Shown here one piece after another: positions 8,890 through 17,807 of a stretch of DNA of 64,000 bases. A program made the translations under genes and the position numbers. The stretch is from contig JAEZKP010000101.1 of assembly GCA_023436145.1 (NCBI GenBank), positions 1 to 64,000 of the forward strand, written 5' to 3'. Position 1 is the stretch's first letter. Each line of letters begins with the position of its first letter. This DNA is from Fibrobacterota bacterium. GTDB lineage: Bacteria > Fibrobacterota > Chitinivibrionia > Chitinivibrionales > Chitinispirillaceae. The notes beneath the pieces are model-generated. The model was not told where the DNA came from and did not search any database. It saw only the letters and a program-made list of their open reading frames with translations.

Positions 8890-10088
8890 TGTTTTTCCCT
8901 CTGCTTTTTGCTGTATCTGTTGGCAATAAAAAGCGAAATGTATGATACCACCGGGAAAAGTTTCTTTAACAGTGGTTCTTTAATGGAAATCGCCTTTTCC
9001 GGGCACACTTCCTGACAACAGAAACAGCGGATACAATTTTGGTAATCAAATCGCGGGGTATCCTGAACCGATTTACTGTTGAGCGCTCTGGGATTTACAG
9101 GGCAGCTTTTGACACATCTTTGACAGTGTATACATTTTTTAAAATCAATAACCGGTCGTGGTGTGAATCGGGAGCGAATCTGACGCAGTATCCGGCTTTG
9201 TGGCAAAACAACCGGAGCACTTTTCACAACCTTAAAATCTTTATCAATTAAATCAATGATCGGTTCTCCAACTATTTCAATCTGATCTTCTGATGATACT
9301 CCCAAACCGGCTTTCACGCCTTCCACAATCGGAGGAACAAAGTCAGGATTAAGATCAATGATTCTGCAGGCAGTAGAGTCCAATGCCACAGGATCAGTAG
9401 AAAAAAGCAGCACACCAAGCTTTTTAGGTTCACCGCTTTGAGGCCCGTTACCCTCCATGGCATAAATAGCATCCATAATGTATAAACGGGGTTTGATAAA
9501 AAGATTGAGGTCTACCAGTAATTTCGAGAAATCATAAACATCAGGTAATCTTGCATGATATTCTCCCTTTACCAGACCGGGAATACATCCATATTGATTT
9601 TTAATAGCCCCGGTCATCCGGGTCAAGCCATGAGTTTTAAGCTTGGGTAAACTTATCAGTCCATCTGAATTGAAAACGGCATTTGCAAGAAACAGCTGTT
9701 TGCAGGAAATCCCTTCGGAAAAAGCCACATATCTGCCATGATCAAAATCACCAGGCTCCATATTTAATTCTGCTGCGATTTTACTGAAACCAGGTTTTTG
9801 CATTGCCTGAGCACAAGTTTGTAAACCAGCTGGAGAATCACCGTACTGCAGTAGAACACCATGACTTTGTAGCAGGAGGGCAACCGCCCTGAAAATCGAT
9901 GGATGAGTCACTACACAGCGCTCAGGATCGGTACCCCATAGAACATTAGGCTTTAAAAGCATCCGCTCACCACTGTTGCAAAACCGTCCAATACCCCCCA
10001 GTAATGAAATCCCTCGGGCTACTGCTTTGTTTACCTCATCCTGATTATATGAATCACACGCTACAACTGCCACTGACGATCTTAACAT
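8883..10088 (-). CDS. DUF362 protein with C-terminal 2x[4Fe-4S] ferredoxin domain
   Basis: A DUF362 protein of 401 residues from the chosen start. The N-terminal ~300 residues carry DUF362 hallmarks: KPNVLWG, YGDSPAG, LPKLKTHGLTRMTGAIKNQYG and DAIYAMEGNGPQSGEPK. Two ferredoxin cysteine clusters (CIHCQRCVKSCP and CIRCFCCQEVCP) follow near residues 320-365, then a basic tail. A longer in-frame start at 10184 exists. The ATG at 10088 is preferred because AGGGG stands at the right distance and the protein then begins MLRSSVAVVACDSYN, as in relatives. The function of DUF362 is not established; the clusters imply electron transfer. First gene of the operon with the lipoate-ligase-like and radical SAM genes. 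Confidence 0.88.
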   Translation of the reverse strand: MLRSSVAVVACDSYNQDEVNKAVARGISLLGGIGRFCNSGERMLLKPNVLWGTDPERCVVTHPSIFRAVALLLQSHGVLLQYGDSPAGLQTCAQAMQKPGFSKIAAELNMEPGDFDHGRYVAFSEGISCKQLFLANAVFNSDGLISLPKLKTHGLTRMTGAIKNQYGCIPGLVKGEYHARLPDVYDFSKLLVDLNLFIKPRLYIMDAIYAMEGNGPQSGEPKKLGVLLFSTDPVALDSTACRIIDLNPDFVPPIVEGVKAGLGVSSEDQIEIVGEPIIDLIDKDFKVVKSAPVVLPQSRILRQIRSRFTPRPVIDFKKCIHCQRCVKSCPVNPRALNSKSVQDTPRFDYQNCIRCFCCQEVCPEKAISIKEPLLKKLFPVVSYISLFIANRYSKKQREKQC

Positions 10089-10448
10089 TATTTTTACCCC
10101 TGACTGGAAAAGCGGAAACTTAAAATACCTGAATTCTATTAATACGATTAGCAGACAGGTTTTGCGAGTTTTTCCTGACTGCAAAATTAAAAATATAGAT
10201 GCAGGATTAATAAAGTATCATTTATCTCAGGTAGAATCAAATGAAAACTATTAACAGACTGCTTATCCCATATCTTCTGTTAAATTCTGTTCATTTTCTG
10301 GACAGATTTGATATAAATATATTATAATCAAATAATTAGTGTCTGACCGATTACTGCTTGGCCATAACCTGCTATGGACAGGGTTTGGTTTCGGACAATT
10401 ATGTTTTTCTGCAATAATTTCGTTTCTGCAAAAGGACCTATAATTTTC
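10089..10448. other. Divergent intergenic region, DUF362 operon / hybrid kinase
   Basis: About 360 bases with no credible gene between two divergent transcription units. A possible promoter for the kinase lies inside and is listed separately. A short antisense reading frame here has no protein-like features. Nothing else was recognised. Confidence 0.5.
10299..10328 (+). promoter_or_regulatory. Possible sigma70 promoter of the hybrid kinase gene
   Basis: TGGACA (10299-10304) and TATAAT (10323-10328) are separated by 18 bases in a very AT-rich stretch upstream of the kinase. Such matches are common in AT-rich DNA, so this is only a candidate. Confidence 0.35.
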
Positions 10449-13397
10449 ATGATTCAAATCCTCCCGCAGCTCGAGCAGATTCTGTTTCCAGTACTTTTTT
10501 TATTGATAATTGCCATGTCTGTGTTATTTTACAGACAACTCTACCACAAAAAATCCATAATCCATGAAAAGTTCTCTTATGCCCGTATTGTTTTTTTTCT
10601 GATGATTTTTTCTGTAGGAACTCTCTACATTGCGGGATACTTTGTTACCAGCAGGTTAGTCAGGGATGAAATACTGAGGATAAAATCAGAAGCGAAATTC
10701 ACGGTTTCTGCAATTAAGACTACTATCGAAAGTAAAATAAGTAAAATTGATGCAGGAATTACAGCTATAAGCGGTTCTCCTGCAGTTATCAACTACCTGC
10801 GAAATCCATCAGATACAAATTTGATGAAAATTAATTCTGTACTTGACCGCTACCAAAATGCTTTCGACGCTTATGCCGTTTACCTTATAGATACGGCTGG
10901 TTTTACCCTGGCCTCATCTAATCGCAACACTGAATTAAGTTTTGTAGGAAACAACTATTCCTTCAGATCTTACTTTTCAAACTCTCTTGCCGGTGTAAAA
11001 AACAGCTGCTTTGCTGTAGGAATGACTACCGGGGATAGAGGATACTTCAGTGCTGCTCCGGTAAAAGATATATCAGGCAATATTTTGGGGGTAATCGCGA
11101 TCAAATACAACGCAGAACAGCTGGATTCGATCTTTACACTCAACCCCAGGGCATTTCTTACCGATGAAAATAATATTGTTTTTTTATCCAGTTGCCCCAG
11201 CTACAATCACAGACCACTTTTCCCTCTTAATGATCATCAGAAACGAATAATCAGTTATAGTCCGTATTACAAAGTCAATTCCTATGAGCCAGTGGTGCAC
11301 AGTAAAATCGCAACAGATGAGACAATCATTAAGGATCGGATTTTCCTTGAATCTAAAGCTGCTTTATATCTGCCCGGATGGTCTATCTATGTGTATTCTG
11401 CAAAAGAATCAGCTTTTAAGTACTACCTTTTAGGTTTCTCAATAACAGTAACCTTGATCCTATGTGTATTTTTTATCATTAACCACCTTGCCTTGAGTAG
11501 CATAAGAGACTGGGCTGAACGTGTTTTCCTGTCAGAAAAAAGATTTCAGACAATTTTTGAGCATGCCCCCGAAGCCATAGTGATCTGCGAATGCAGTTCC
11601 GGACTTGTGATATCAGCAAATCCAATTGCAACTCAGCTCTTGGCAATCGGAAACGAACCGGTCTCTATTCTTCAAAAAATCACAACTTCTGATCCGGAGA
11701 TATCAGATTTTAAAGTACCACTTTCTACCTCAACTTTTAAAGGACTGTTCCATAGCTGTTATGATGAAAATGTCCGTTTCCTTTCGGTATCCAGTGAAAA
11801 TATTCAGTTTAAGGGCAAAAACTGCCTGGTATCATTCCTTAAGGACATTTCGGATATGATATTGGCAAAAAATGCTTTGGAAGAAAGTGAACTGCGCTAT
11901 AGGGAACTAACCGATTTCCTTCCAGAGGCAGTTTTTGAAACCGACATGAATGGCATATTCACTTATGCCAACAAAAAGGCATTCGATCTTTTCGGATACG
12001 AACCAGAAGACCTGACCCGAAATTATAGCCCCATAGATATGGTAATCCCCGAGGAACGGAAGCAGGTTGAAGCAAATTTGCTTAGAATTTTCAACAAAAA
12101 TTCACAAATACACTATGAATATACCGCAGTTCATAAGAGCGGGAAACATTTTCCTGTGATGATTCACTCAACTCCGATTGTCCGCCAAAATAAAGTCACT
12201 GGCACATGCGGTATCTGTATCGATTTAACAGAGAGAGTTCGCTTCGAGAAGGAATTTATTAACAAAGACAAACTGGAGGCACTCGGAATTCTGGCTGGAG
12301 GCATTGCACATGATTTTAATAATCTCTTGACCGCTGTTTGGGCAGGTATCTCAATTATCAAAATTAAAAACTCACAAGACTCAGAGCAGAAAAATACCAT
12401 TAGCGACATAGAAAATGCACTTCAGAGGGGAAGAGATCTTACAGGTCAGCTTCTTACCTATTCAAAAGGTGGTGCTCCAATTAAAGAAGCAACTTCCCTT
12501 GAATTGCTTGTCAAAGAAACTGCAGCATTCACCATCTCAGGGACTCAGGTTAAGTGTGATATCCACTCCCAGAAAAACTTATACTCTGCAGATATCGACA
12601 GTGCACAGATTAGTCAGGTTATTCAAAACCTGCTCATTAATGCCATCGAAGCAATGCCCCAGGGAGGAGTGATAAAAATATCAATGGTCAATATAGATAA
12701 CCCATTTGTAGAAAACGTCCCACTACCGCCGGGAAAATATGTTGAACTTACAGTCAGTGACTCCGGAAATGGCATTCCTCCTGAAATTCAACAGCGGATT
12801 TACGATCCTTTCTTTACCACAAAACCGAAAGGGTCAGGTTTGGGTCTGGCTACAACTTATTCAATTGTAAAAAAGCATAACGGCCATATCTATTTTGACT
12901 CGACTATTAATAAGGGCACCACATTCCACATTCTTCTACCAGCCACCAATAAGACTGCTGTCAGGAATATTGAGACTGATGAAATTCCAAAAACCGCTAA
13001 TGGAAAAATCCTGATTATGGATGATGAGCCGATTATTTTGACTGTTACTAAAGAACTTCTGAACCACCTGGGTTACAGTGTGGAAACAGCCACAAACGGA
13101 GAGACCGCCATAGAAATTTACAAGAAAGCACTGCAGGAAAATCAGAGATTTGATGTACTGATTCTTGATCTGACTATTCCTGCTGGAATGGGTGGGAAAG
13201 AAACCATTAAAAAACTTCTGGAAATTGATCCACACATTAAGGCTCTTGTTTCCAGTGGATATTCCAATGATCCGATAATGGCAGACTATCAGCATTATGG
13301 TTTTAAAGGTGTCATTACCAAACCTTATAATGCAAGAGAGTTAAGCAATTCTTTGCAGCAGCTGTTAAAGGGGGAAACTGTTACCCCAACAGTGTAG
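10449..13397 (+). CDS. Hybrid sensor histidine kinase (Cache-PAS-PAS-HisKA-HATPase-REC)
   Basis: A membrane hybrid kinase of 982 residues from this start. Two N-terminal membrane helices come first, then a periplasmic double-Cache-like sensor of ~240 residues and a third helix (YYLLGFSITVTLILCVFFII). Two PAS domains follow (second: ELTDFLPEAVFETDMNGIF). The HisKA phospho-acceptor is H621 in GGIAHDFNNLL. The HATPase has N, G1 and G2 boxes (NLLINAIEAM, DSGNGIPPE, GSGLGLATTY). The C-terminal receiver has MDDEP and phospho-acceptor D907 in LILDLTIP. An alternative ATG at 10374 would add 25 residues; the ATG at 10449 is preferred because AAAGGA precedes it. There is no DNA-binding output and no separate regulator nearby, so phosphorelay to a distant partner is likely. 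The signal is unknown. Confidence 0.92.
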   Translation: MIQILPQLEQILFPVLFLLIIAMSVLFYRQLYHKKSIIHEKFSYARIVFFLMIFSVGTLYIAGYFVTSRLVRDEILRIKSEAKFTVSAIKTTIESKISKIDAGITAISGSPAVINYLRNPSDTNLMKINSVLDRYQNAFDAYAVYLIDTAGFTLASSNRNTELSFVGNNYSFRSYFSNSLAGVKNSCFAVGMTTGDRGYFSAAPVKDISGNILGVIAIKYNAEQLDSIFTLNPRAFLTDENNIVFLSSCPSYNHRPLFPLNDHQKRIISYSPYYKVNSYEPVVHSKIATDETIIKDRIFLESKAALYLPGWSIYVYSAKESAFKYYLLGFSITVTLILCVFFIINHLALSSIRDWAERVFLSEKRFQTIFEHAPEAIVICECSSGLVISANPIATQLLAIGNEPVSILQKITTSDPEISDFKVPLSTSTFKGLFHSCYDENVRFLSVSSENIQFKGKNCLVSFLKDISDMILAKNALEESELRYRELTDFLPEAVFETDMNGIFTYANKKAFDLFGYEPEDLTRNYSPIDMVIPEERKQVEANLLRIFNKNSQIHYEYTAVHKSGKHFPVMIHSTPIVRQNKVTGTCGICIDLTERVRFEKEFINKDKLEALGILAGGIAHDFNNLLTAVWAGISIIKIKNSQDSEQKNTISDIENALQRGRDLTGQLLTYSKGGAPIKEATSLELLVKETAAFTISGTQVKCDIHSQKNLYSADIDSAQISQVIQNLLINAIEAMPQGGVIKISMVNIDNPFVENVPLPPGKYVELTVSDSGNGIPPEIQQRIYDPFFTTKPKGSGLGLATTYSIVKKHNGHIYFDSTINKGTTFHILLPATNKTAVRNIETDEIPKTANGKILIMDDEPIILTVTKELLNHLGYSVETATNGETAIEIYKKALQENQRFDVLILDLTIPAGMGGKETIKKLLEIDPHIKALVSSGYSNDPIMADYQHYGFKGVITKPYNARELSNSLQQLLKGETVTPTV

Positions 13398-13596
13398 TTT
13401 CTAAGACTGACCGTAAAAGAAATCAGCTCAATTACCGGAATAAGCCTATGAAAAATCTATAAAATTAAAAAAGACCGCTACTAAATTCCCACAACTACGA
13501 AAATGATCCCCGCATTTTGTTCCAGATTACTATTTTTCAGACTCGGTATTAAAACAGAAAAACAATAAATCCTCTTTAGACAGGTACAGACTAAAT

Positions 13597-14625
13597 ATGG
13601 CATTCACCATGATCCGAAAACTTCCAACTGTGGAAGATGTGAAAAACAGTGAACCACTCTCTTCAAAATTAATCGCCATTAAAAAGCAGAGGGATTCAGA
13701 AATCCGCCACGTTATAGAGAACAATGACCATCGGTTCATAGTTGTAATTGGTCCCTGCAGCGCCCACGATGAAAATGCAGTATGTGAGTACATCAGCCGG
13801 TTAGCTGCTGTACAGGAGGAAGTTAAAGAAAAGCTGATTGTTATTCCCCGGATCTACACTAATAAACCACGAACCACCGGACAGGGTTATAAAGGAATGG
13901 CTCATCAACCGGACCCTTCCAAAGGACCGAATATTACTGAAGGGATTCGGATGATTCGCAAAATGCATTTGCGGGCACTCAGCGAATCATATCTTACCTC
14001 TGCCGATGAGATGCTTTATCCGGGGATGTACCCATATCTGGATGATCTTCTCAGCTATGTAGCAGTAGGTGCCCGTTCTGTGGAAAACCAGTCTCACCGG
14101 CTTACCTGTAGCGGATTAGATATTCCTGTGGGTATGAAAAATCCTACCAGTGGTGATATAAAAGTAGCTTTCAATTCTATTTTTGCTGCACAAAACTCAC
14201 ATGTGTTCTCATATAATGGCTGGGAAGTGAGCACAGATGGGAATGCTCACACTCATCTTATCCTCCGGGGTGCAGTTGACCATTACGGACGGAACATCCC
14301 CAATTACCATTACGAAGATCTCATAAGTATAGCTGAAGACTACCAGAAGCGCAACCTGTCTTATCCAGCAATCTTCGTGGATACTAATCATGAAAACTCA
14401 GGAAGACGTTTTAAAGAGCAACCCAGAATTTCTCTGGATGTACTCAGATACCGCAAATATTCACCAATCCTGAATACCATGGTAAAGGGCTTGATGATAG
14501 AAAGCTACCTTGAGGAAGGCAGCCAGAAAGAAAATGAAAATGTTTTCGGTAAATCTATCACCGATCCATGCCTGGGGTGGGATGATTCCAGAAAACTCAT
14601 TTACGATATTGCTGAAAACTGCTGA
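13597..14625 (+). CDS. 3-deoxy-7-phosphoheptulonate (DAHP) synthase, AroF/G/H type
   Basis: Condenses phosphoenolpyruvate and erythrose 4-phosphate, the first step of the shikimate pathway. The 342-residue length fits the type I-alpha AroFGH family. Visible motifs are VVIGPCSAHD (C54, metal ligand), PRTTGQGYKG, GARSVENQSHR, KNPTSGD and FVDTNHENS, which holds metal and substrate residues. The N-terminal ~45 residues (IRKLPTVEDV) resemble the feedback-binding arm of this family, but which aromatic amino acid inhibits it cannot be read. A second ATG four codons in is possible. A dehydrogenase gene follows 74 bases downstream and may be cotranscribed. No other aro gene lies nearby. Confidence 0.93.
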   Translation: MAFTMIRKLPTVEDVKNSEPLSSKLIAIKKQRDSEIRHVIENNDHRFIVVIGPCSAHDENAVCEYISRLAAVQEEVKEKLIVIPRIYTNKPRTTGQGYKGMAHQPDPSKGPNITEGIRMIRKMHLRALSESYLTSADEMLYPGMYPYLDDLLSYVAVGARSVENQSHRLTCSGLDIPVGMKNPTSGDIKVAFNSIFAAQNSHVFSYNGWEVSTDGNAHTHLILRGAVDHYGRNIPNYHYEDLISIAEDYQKRNLSYPAIFVDTNHENSGRRFKEQPRISLDVLRYRKYSPILNTMVKGLMIESYLEEGSQKENENVFGKSITDPCLGWDDSRKLIYDIAENC

Positions 14626-14699
14626 ACATGCGCACTAAAATATAGTGTCTGGGTAAAAACAGGTTTTTTCACGTTAAAATGTAGATTCTTGAGAATATA

Positions 14700-15620
14700 A
14701 TGAATATTGTTATTTACCTGGAAAGCGACACGAAAGCTTTCAGCGTAACTGAAGATCAGATCAACTGCATCCGTGCCCGCTTTCCACAGTGGAATTTCTT
14801 CAGAGTAATTAACGAGAGTCAATTTCTGGAGCAATTAAACATAGCTGATCTGGTAATTACCTGGGAATTCAAAGCACAATGGTACTGCAACGCCCCAAAA
14901 CTAAGAGCCATTTTCACCCCGGCTGCCGGACACGACTGGATTGACAGGATTAATGATTCTGATGTTGCCGTTTTCCATGGGACCTTCCACGGACCCATTA
15001 TGGCAGAATCGCTTCTGGCAATGATTCTTTACTTTAACCGCCGAATACCTCAAGCCCTGTTTCAGAAGAAAAACCATGTCTGGGACCGGGGTTTCCTTAA
15101 CACCACCACCAGACTGGCATCTCAACATGTGGTCATTGTGGGTTATGGCAGAATCGCACGCGAATGCGCCAGAGTCTTAAAAGTTTTTGGATGCAGAATT
15201 ACCGGGGTAAAGCATTCCCCATACGATTCTCAGCTGGATAAGGATGCCAATGCCATCTGCCATCCTGACCAGATAGAAGATGTCCTTAAAAAATGTGATC
15301 ATCTGGTAAGCATACTGCCGGGTACAGAATTAAACAGAGAATTCTTTAACAGGAAACGTTTTTCCGCAATTAAACCCGGTGCCTTCTTTTACAGCATAGG
15401 AAGGGGAAATTGCTGCAAAGAAGATGATCTCTTGTGGGCTTTAGACAAAGGATTAATTGCAGGAGCCGGTCTGGATGTTTTTTATGAAGAACCTTTGCCT
15501 CAAAACTCGGCTCTCTGGGATCACCCTGATGTTTTTATCATGCCGCATGGAGCTGCCATTGTCCGGGATTATTTGTCTATGTACTTTGATGAGCTTAGTG
15601 AGATACTGAGGGATTTTTAA
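14700..15620 (+). CDS. NAD-dependent D-2-hydroxyacid dehydrogenase
   Basis: A 306-residue member of the D-isomer-specific 2-hydroxyacid dehydrogenase family. The NAD-binding motif VIVGYGRIARE is at about 143-153. The catalytic residues are recognisable: Arg in SIGRGN, Glu in FYEEPLP and His in MPHGAA. The substrate is a 2-keto/2-hydroxy acid pair that cannot be deduced. Phosphoglycerate dehydrogenase is unlikely because there is no ACT or ASB domain. It follows the DAHP synthase gene on the same strand, and a role with aromatic keto acids is possible but speculative. The N-terminal domain is divergent, with VITWEFKA where many relatives have other motifs. Confidence 0.87.
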   Translation: MNIVIYLESDTKAFSVTEDQINCIRARFPQWNFFRVINESQFLEQLNIADLVITWEFKAQWYCNAPKLRAIFTPAAGHDWIDRINDSDVAVFHGTFHGPIMAESLLAMILYFNRRIPQALFQKKNHVWDRGFLNTTTRLASQHVVIVGYGRIARECARVLKVFGCRITGVKHSPYDSQLDKDANAICHPDQIEDVLKKCDHLVSILPGTELNREFFNRKRFSAIKPGAFFYSIGRGNCCKEDDLLWALDKGLIAGAGLDVFYEEPLPQNSALWDHPDVFIMPHGAAIVRDYLSMYFDELSEILRDF

Positions 15621-15743
15621 GGTTTATAAAAGTACTAAAACACAGACTTTCCGGTGATACTAACAAAAGTTTCAGCTAAAAATATGGTAGATTAGTGTGT
15701 AAAACTAATCGCTTTAATACCCCCTGATCGGTTCCATCTCATA

Positions 15744-16487
15744 CTATTTTTTTACTTGTCCATTACTAATTATTTCATACCTTCCATTTTTCAATGCTAC
15801 TCTGGGAGGAATCCTATGCTCCTCAAAATAATCAAATCCCTCTTTCAGATTACTCCAGAATGAGTACCAGCAAAGTTTTTTGTATTTTTCCAGCTTTTCA
15901 GGCTTCAGGATAAAGGGAAATGCATGTACATTTATGGATGACTGTCCTTCCTTTATTGCTGCTGCTGCCAGTGTATAGATTTCACCTATATTTTCATCGG
16001 TCATGGCATAGCACCCCAGGGACACGCAGCTGCCATGAATCATTATTGCACTTCCAGTGCGCTTATAGTACCGGTCAAAGCTGTTGGGATACCCCATATT
16101 GATAGACAAATAAAATTTGCTGTTAGGATTAAAGGAAGTGGAAGTTACTGAATAAAAGCCTTCAGGACTCTGCAAATCTCCTTCCTGGAGCTTCGGGCCT
16201 GGTAAACCGGAAAAAGAACAGATCTCATAATCTTTAAACAAAGTAAATTGACCATTATCGCTCATCATCCATAACTCCAATACTGCCGGCTCTTTAAATA
16301 TTCTGATGAATACCGGAGAACCGATATTCAGATTTCTGTCAGCTAACTGCTCCTGCAGATGAACTCTGATACTGTCCATTATTTTCTCTGCACGGGGGTT
16401 AGTGGGTATTTCGGATGCAAAAGGGATACTGGAGAAATTTCCAGACAGCATAAAAATAAAAAAAGCTGCAGCTGTCATACTGATCAT
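15744..16487 (-). CDS. L,D-transpeptidase-fold (YkuD; YafK/DpaA-like) exported protein
   Basis: A 247-residue exported protein with an N-terminal hydrophobic segment (signal peptide or anchor). The YkuD active site is HGSCVSLGCYAM with H151 and C159. The CYAMTDENIGEIY continuation is characteristic of the YafK/DpaA group, which hydrolyses the link between peptidoglycan and outer-membrane lipoprotein rather than making L,D cross-links. This is inference from motif similarity. It acts in the periplasm on the cell wall. A GTG at 16502 would add five residues; the ATG at 16487 is preferred because AAAGGTGG lies about 12 bases before it. It is a single gene. A candidate promoter, TTACGA-17-TATAAG on the minus strand, occupies 16521-16549. 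Confidence 0.85.
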   Translation of the reverse strand: MISMTAAAFFIFMLSGNFSSIPFASEIPTNPRAEKIMDSIRVHLQEQLADRNLNIGSPVFIRIFKEPAVLELWMMSDNGQFTLFKDYEICSFSGLPGPKLQEGDLQSPEGFYSVTSTSFNPNSKFYLSINMGYPNSFDRYYKRTGSAIMIHGSCVSLGCYAMTDENIGEIYTLAAAAIKEGQSSINVHAFPFILKPEKLEKYKKLCWYSFWSNLKEGFDYFEEHRIPPRVALKNGRYEIISNGQVKK

Positions 16488-16818
16488 AAACCCGAAACCC
16501 ACCTTTCCGGTATTTATTAGCTTATACTTTTAATATATCACAATCGTAATCTTATGCTTATTAAACTTCTCATTTTTATTGAATGTATTCTGAATAATAA
16601 ACGTCTGATGAGGAAAAAGCGTTACATCCATTTTACGAGCATATACAAGGGATAAATATTATTTAAAAACCAGATATGTCAATATTTGGAATTAACAGAA
16701 AACCCGGGCAGGTTTTTATAACCCATAACGTTCGTTTAAAAATTCTCAGAGTTTGATTGTAAATATCGGGGGGGGAGGGCAATTACAGAAAACGGACTGT
16801 GGATTGTGGTAAAATTTA
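16488..16818. other. Intergenic region with poly-G tract
   Basis: About 330 bases between the sigma factor stop and the YkuD gene. It holds a candidate minus-strand promoter at 16521-16549 and a G8 run at 16768-16775 followed by AGGG. No hairpin with a T-run was seen for the sigma gene and no reading frame is credible. Confidence 0.5.
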
Positions 16819-17652
16819 TCAGATCCCGGTCCGGTTAAAATAGTCGCTTAGTTTAGCTCTGGAGGTAGGATTCTGGTAGAGCTTTCTTAAAGAACGATCC
16901 CGAATCAACCGCACCCGTTCACGGGTGAGTTTGAGTTCCTTACCGATTTCCTCAAGGGTAAATTGGCGGGAGAAGTTTATACCGTAATACATGCGCAAAA
17001 TCCGTTCTTCCCTGCTGGTGACATTCTGAAGAACGCTATCTAACACTCTTCCCAGTTCCAGCCGTTCCGCTTCTCCATCGTGATCCGGTTCCTGCCCTAA
17101 CATATCCTGAAGAGTTTTTCCGGTATCTTCTTCGGAATTGTTGCTGATAGGGGCATCCAGAGAAATGCCTTTGAGTTTTTCCAGAATTTCAATGATTTCA
17201 ATGGCATATCCCTTAAATTCATCCATTTCCAGGGTCTGGTCAAAATCGCCTTTGTTCTGTTCCAGAGCCTGTTTGAAACGGTTAATCAGGGCAATCTTAT
17301 TGGGTGGAATCCTCACAGTACCAGCCTGCTCAAAAAGAGCTTTCTGGATCGACTGTCTAATCCACCAAACTGCATAGGAGATAAATTTCACGTTCATATT
17401 GAGGTCAAAACGACGGGCGGCCTTCAATAAACCCACATTTCCCTCATTAATAAGCTCCAGATAGCTTAACCCTCTTCCACGGTAACGTCTGGCGACGCTC
17501 ACCACAAACCTCAAATTGGAGGTAATAAGGATATTTATGGCTCCATCCTCATTTTGCTGAACACGTTTAACCAGCTCCCGCTCCTCCAGATCTGTAAGCA
17601 CCCGGTATCTGGTTATATCCCTAAAATACAGTTCTTCTGTTCTGCTCAGCAT
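16819..17652 (-). CDS. RNA polymerase sigma-70 factor (RpoD/SigA-like, lacking region 1.1)
   Basis: A 277-residue sigma factor that directs RNA polymerase to promoters. Region 1.2 begins at DITRYRVLTDLEERELVKRVQ. Region 2 is complete (NLRFVVSVARRYRGRGLSYLELINEGNVGLL, FISYAVWWIRQSI). Region 3 follows (GTVRIPPNKI), and region 4 ends with the helix-turn-helix FTLEEIGKELKLTRERVRLIRDRSLRKL. There is no region 1.1 or long non-conserved insert. The short form is the normal primary sigma factor in Bacteroidota and relatives, so this may be the housekeeping factor. A group-2 stationary-phase factor cannot be excluded. It is a single gene with a weak ribosome site at the ATG. Confidence 0.92.
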   Translation of the reverse strand: MLSRTEELYFRDITRYRVLTDLEERELVKRVQQNEDGAINILITSNLRFVVSVARRYRGRGLSYLELINEGNVGLLKAARRFDLNMNVKFISYAVWWIRQSIQKALFEQAGTVRIPPNKIALINRFKQALEQNKGDFDQTLEMDEFKGYAIEIIEILEKLKGISLDAPISNNSEEDTGKTLQDMLGQEPDHDGEAERLELGRVLDSVLQNVTSREERILRMYYGINFSRQFTLEEIGKELKLTRERVRLIRDRSLRKLYQNPTSRAKLSDYFNRTGI

Positions 17653-17807
17653 ATTTAACCGTTTTAATTGGATTAGTTGTTTTTACAAGATACATAACAG
17701 CAATTACTCATCGCCACTACTTTATACCTTGAATCCACAACTATGAATTATACATTCCTGAAAAAATCAAAACGGTTATTTTTTTTCTTGTTCCTTTTCT
17801 CTTCTTT

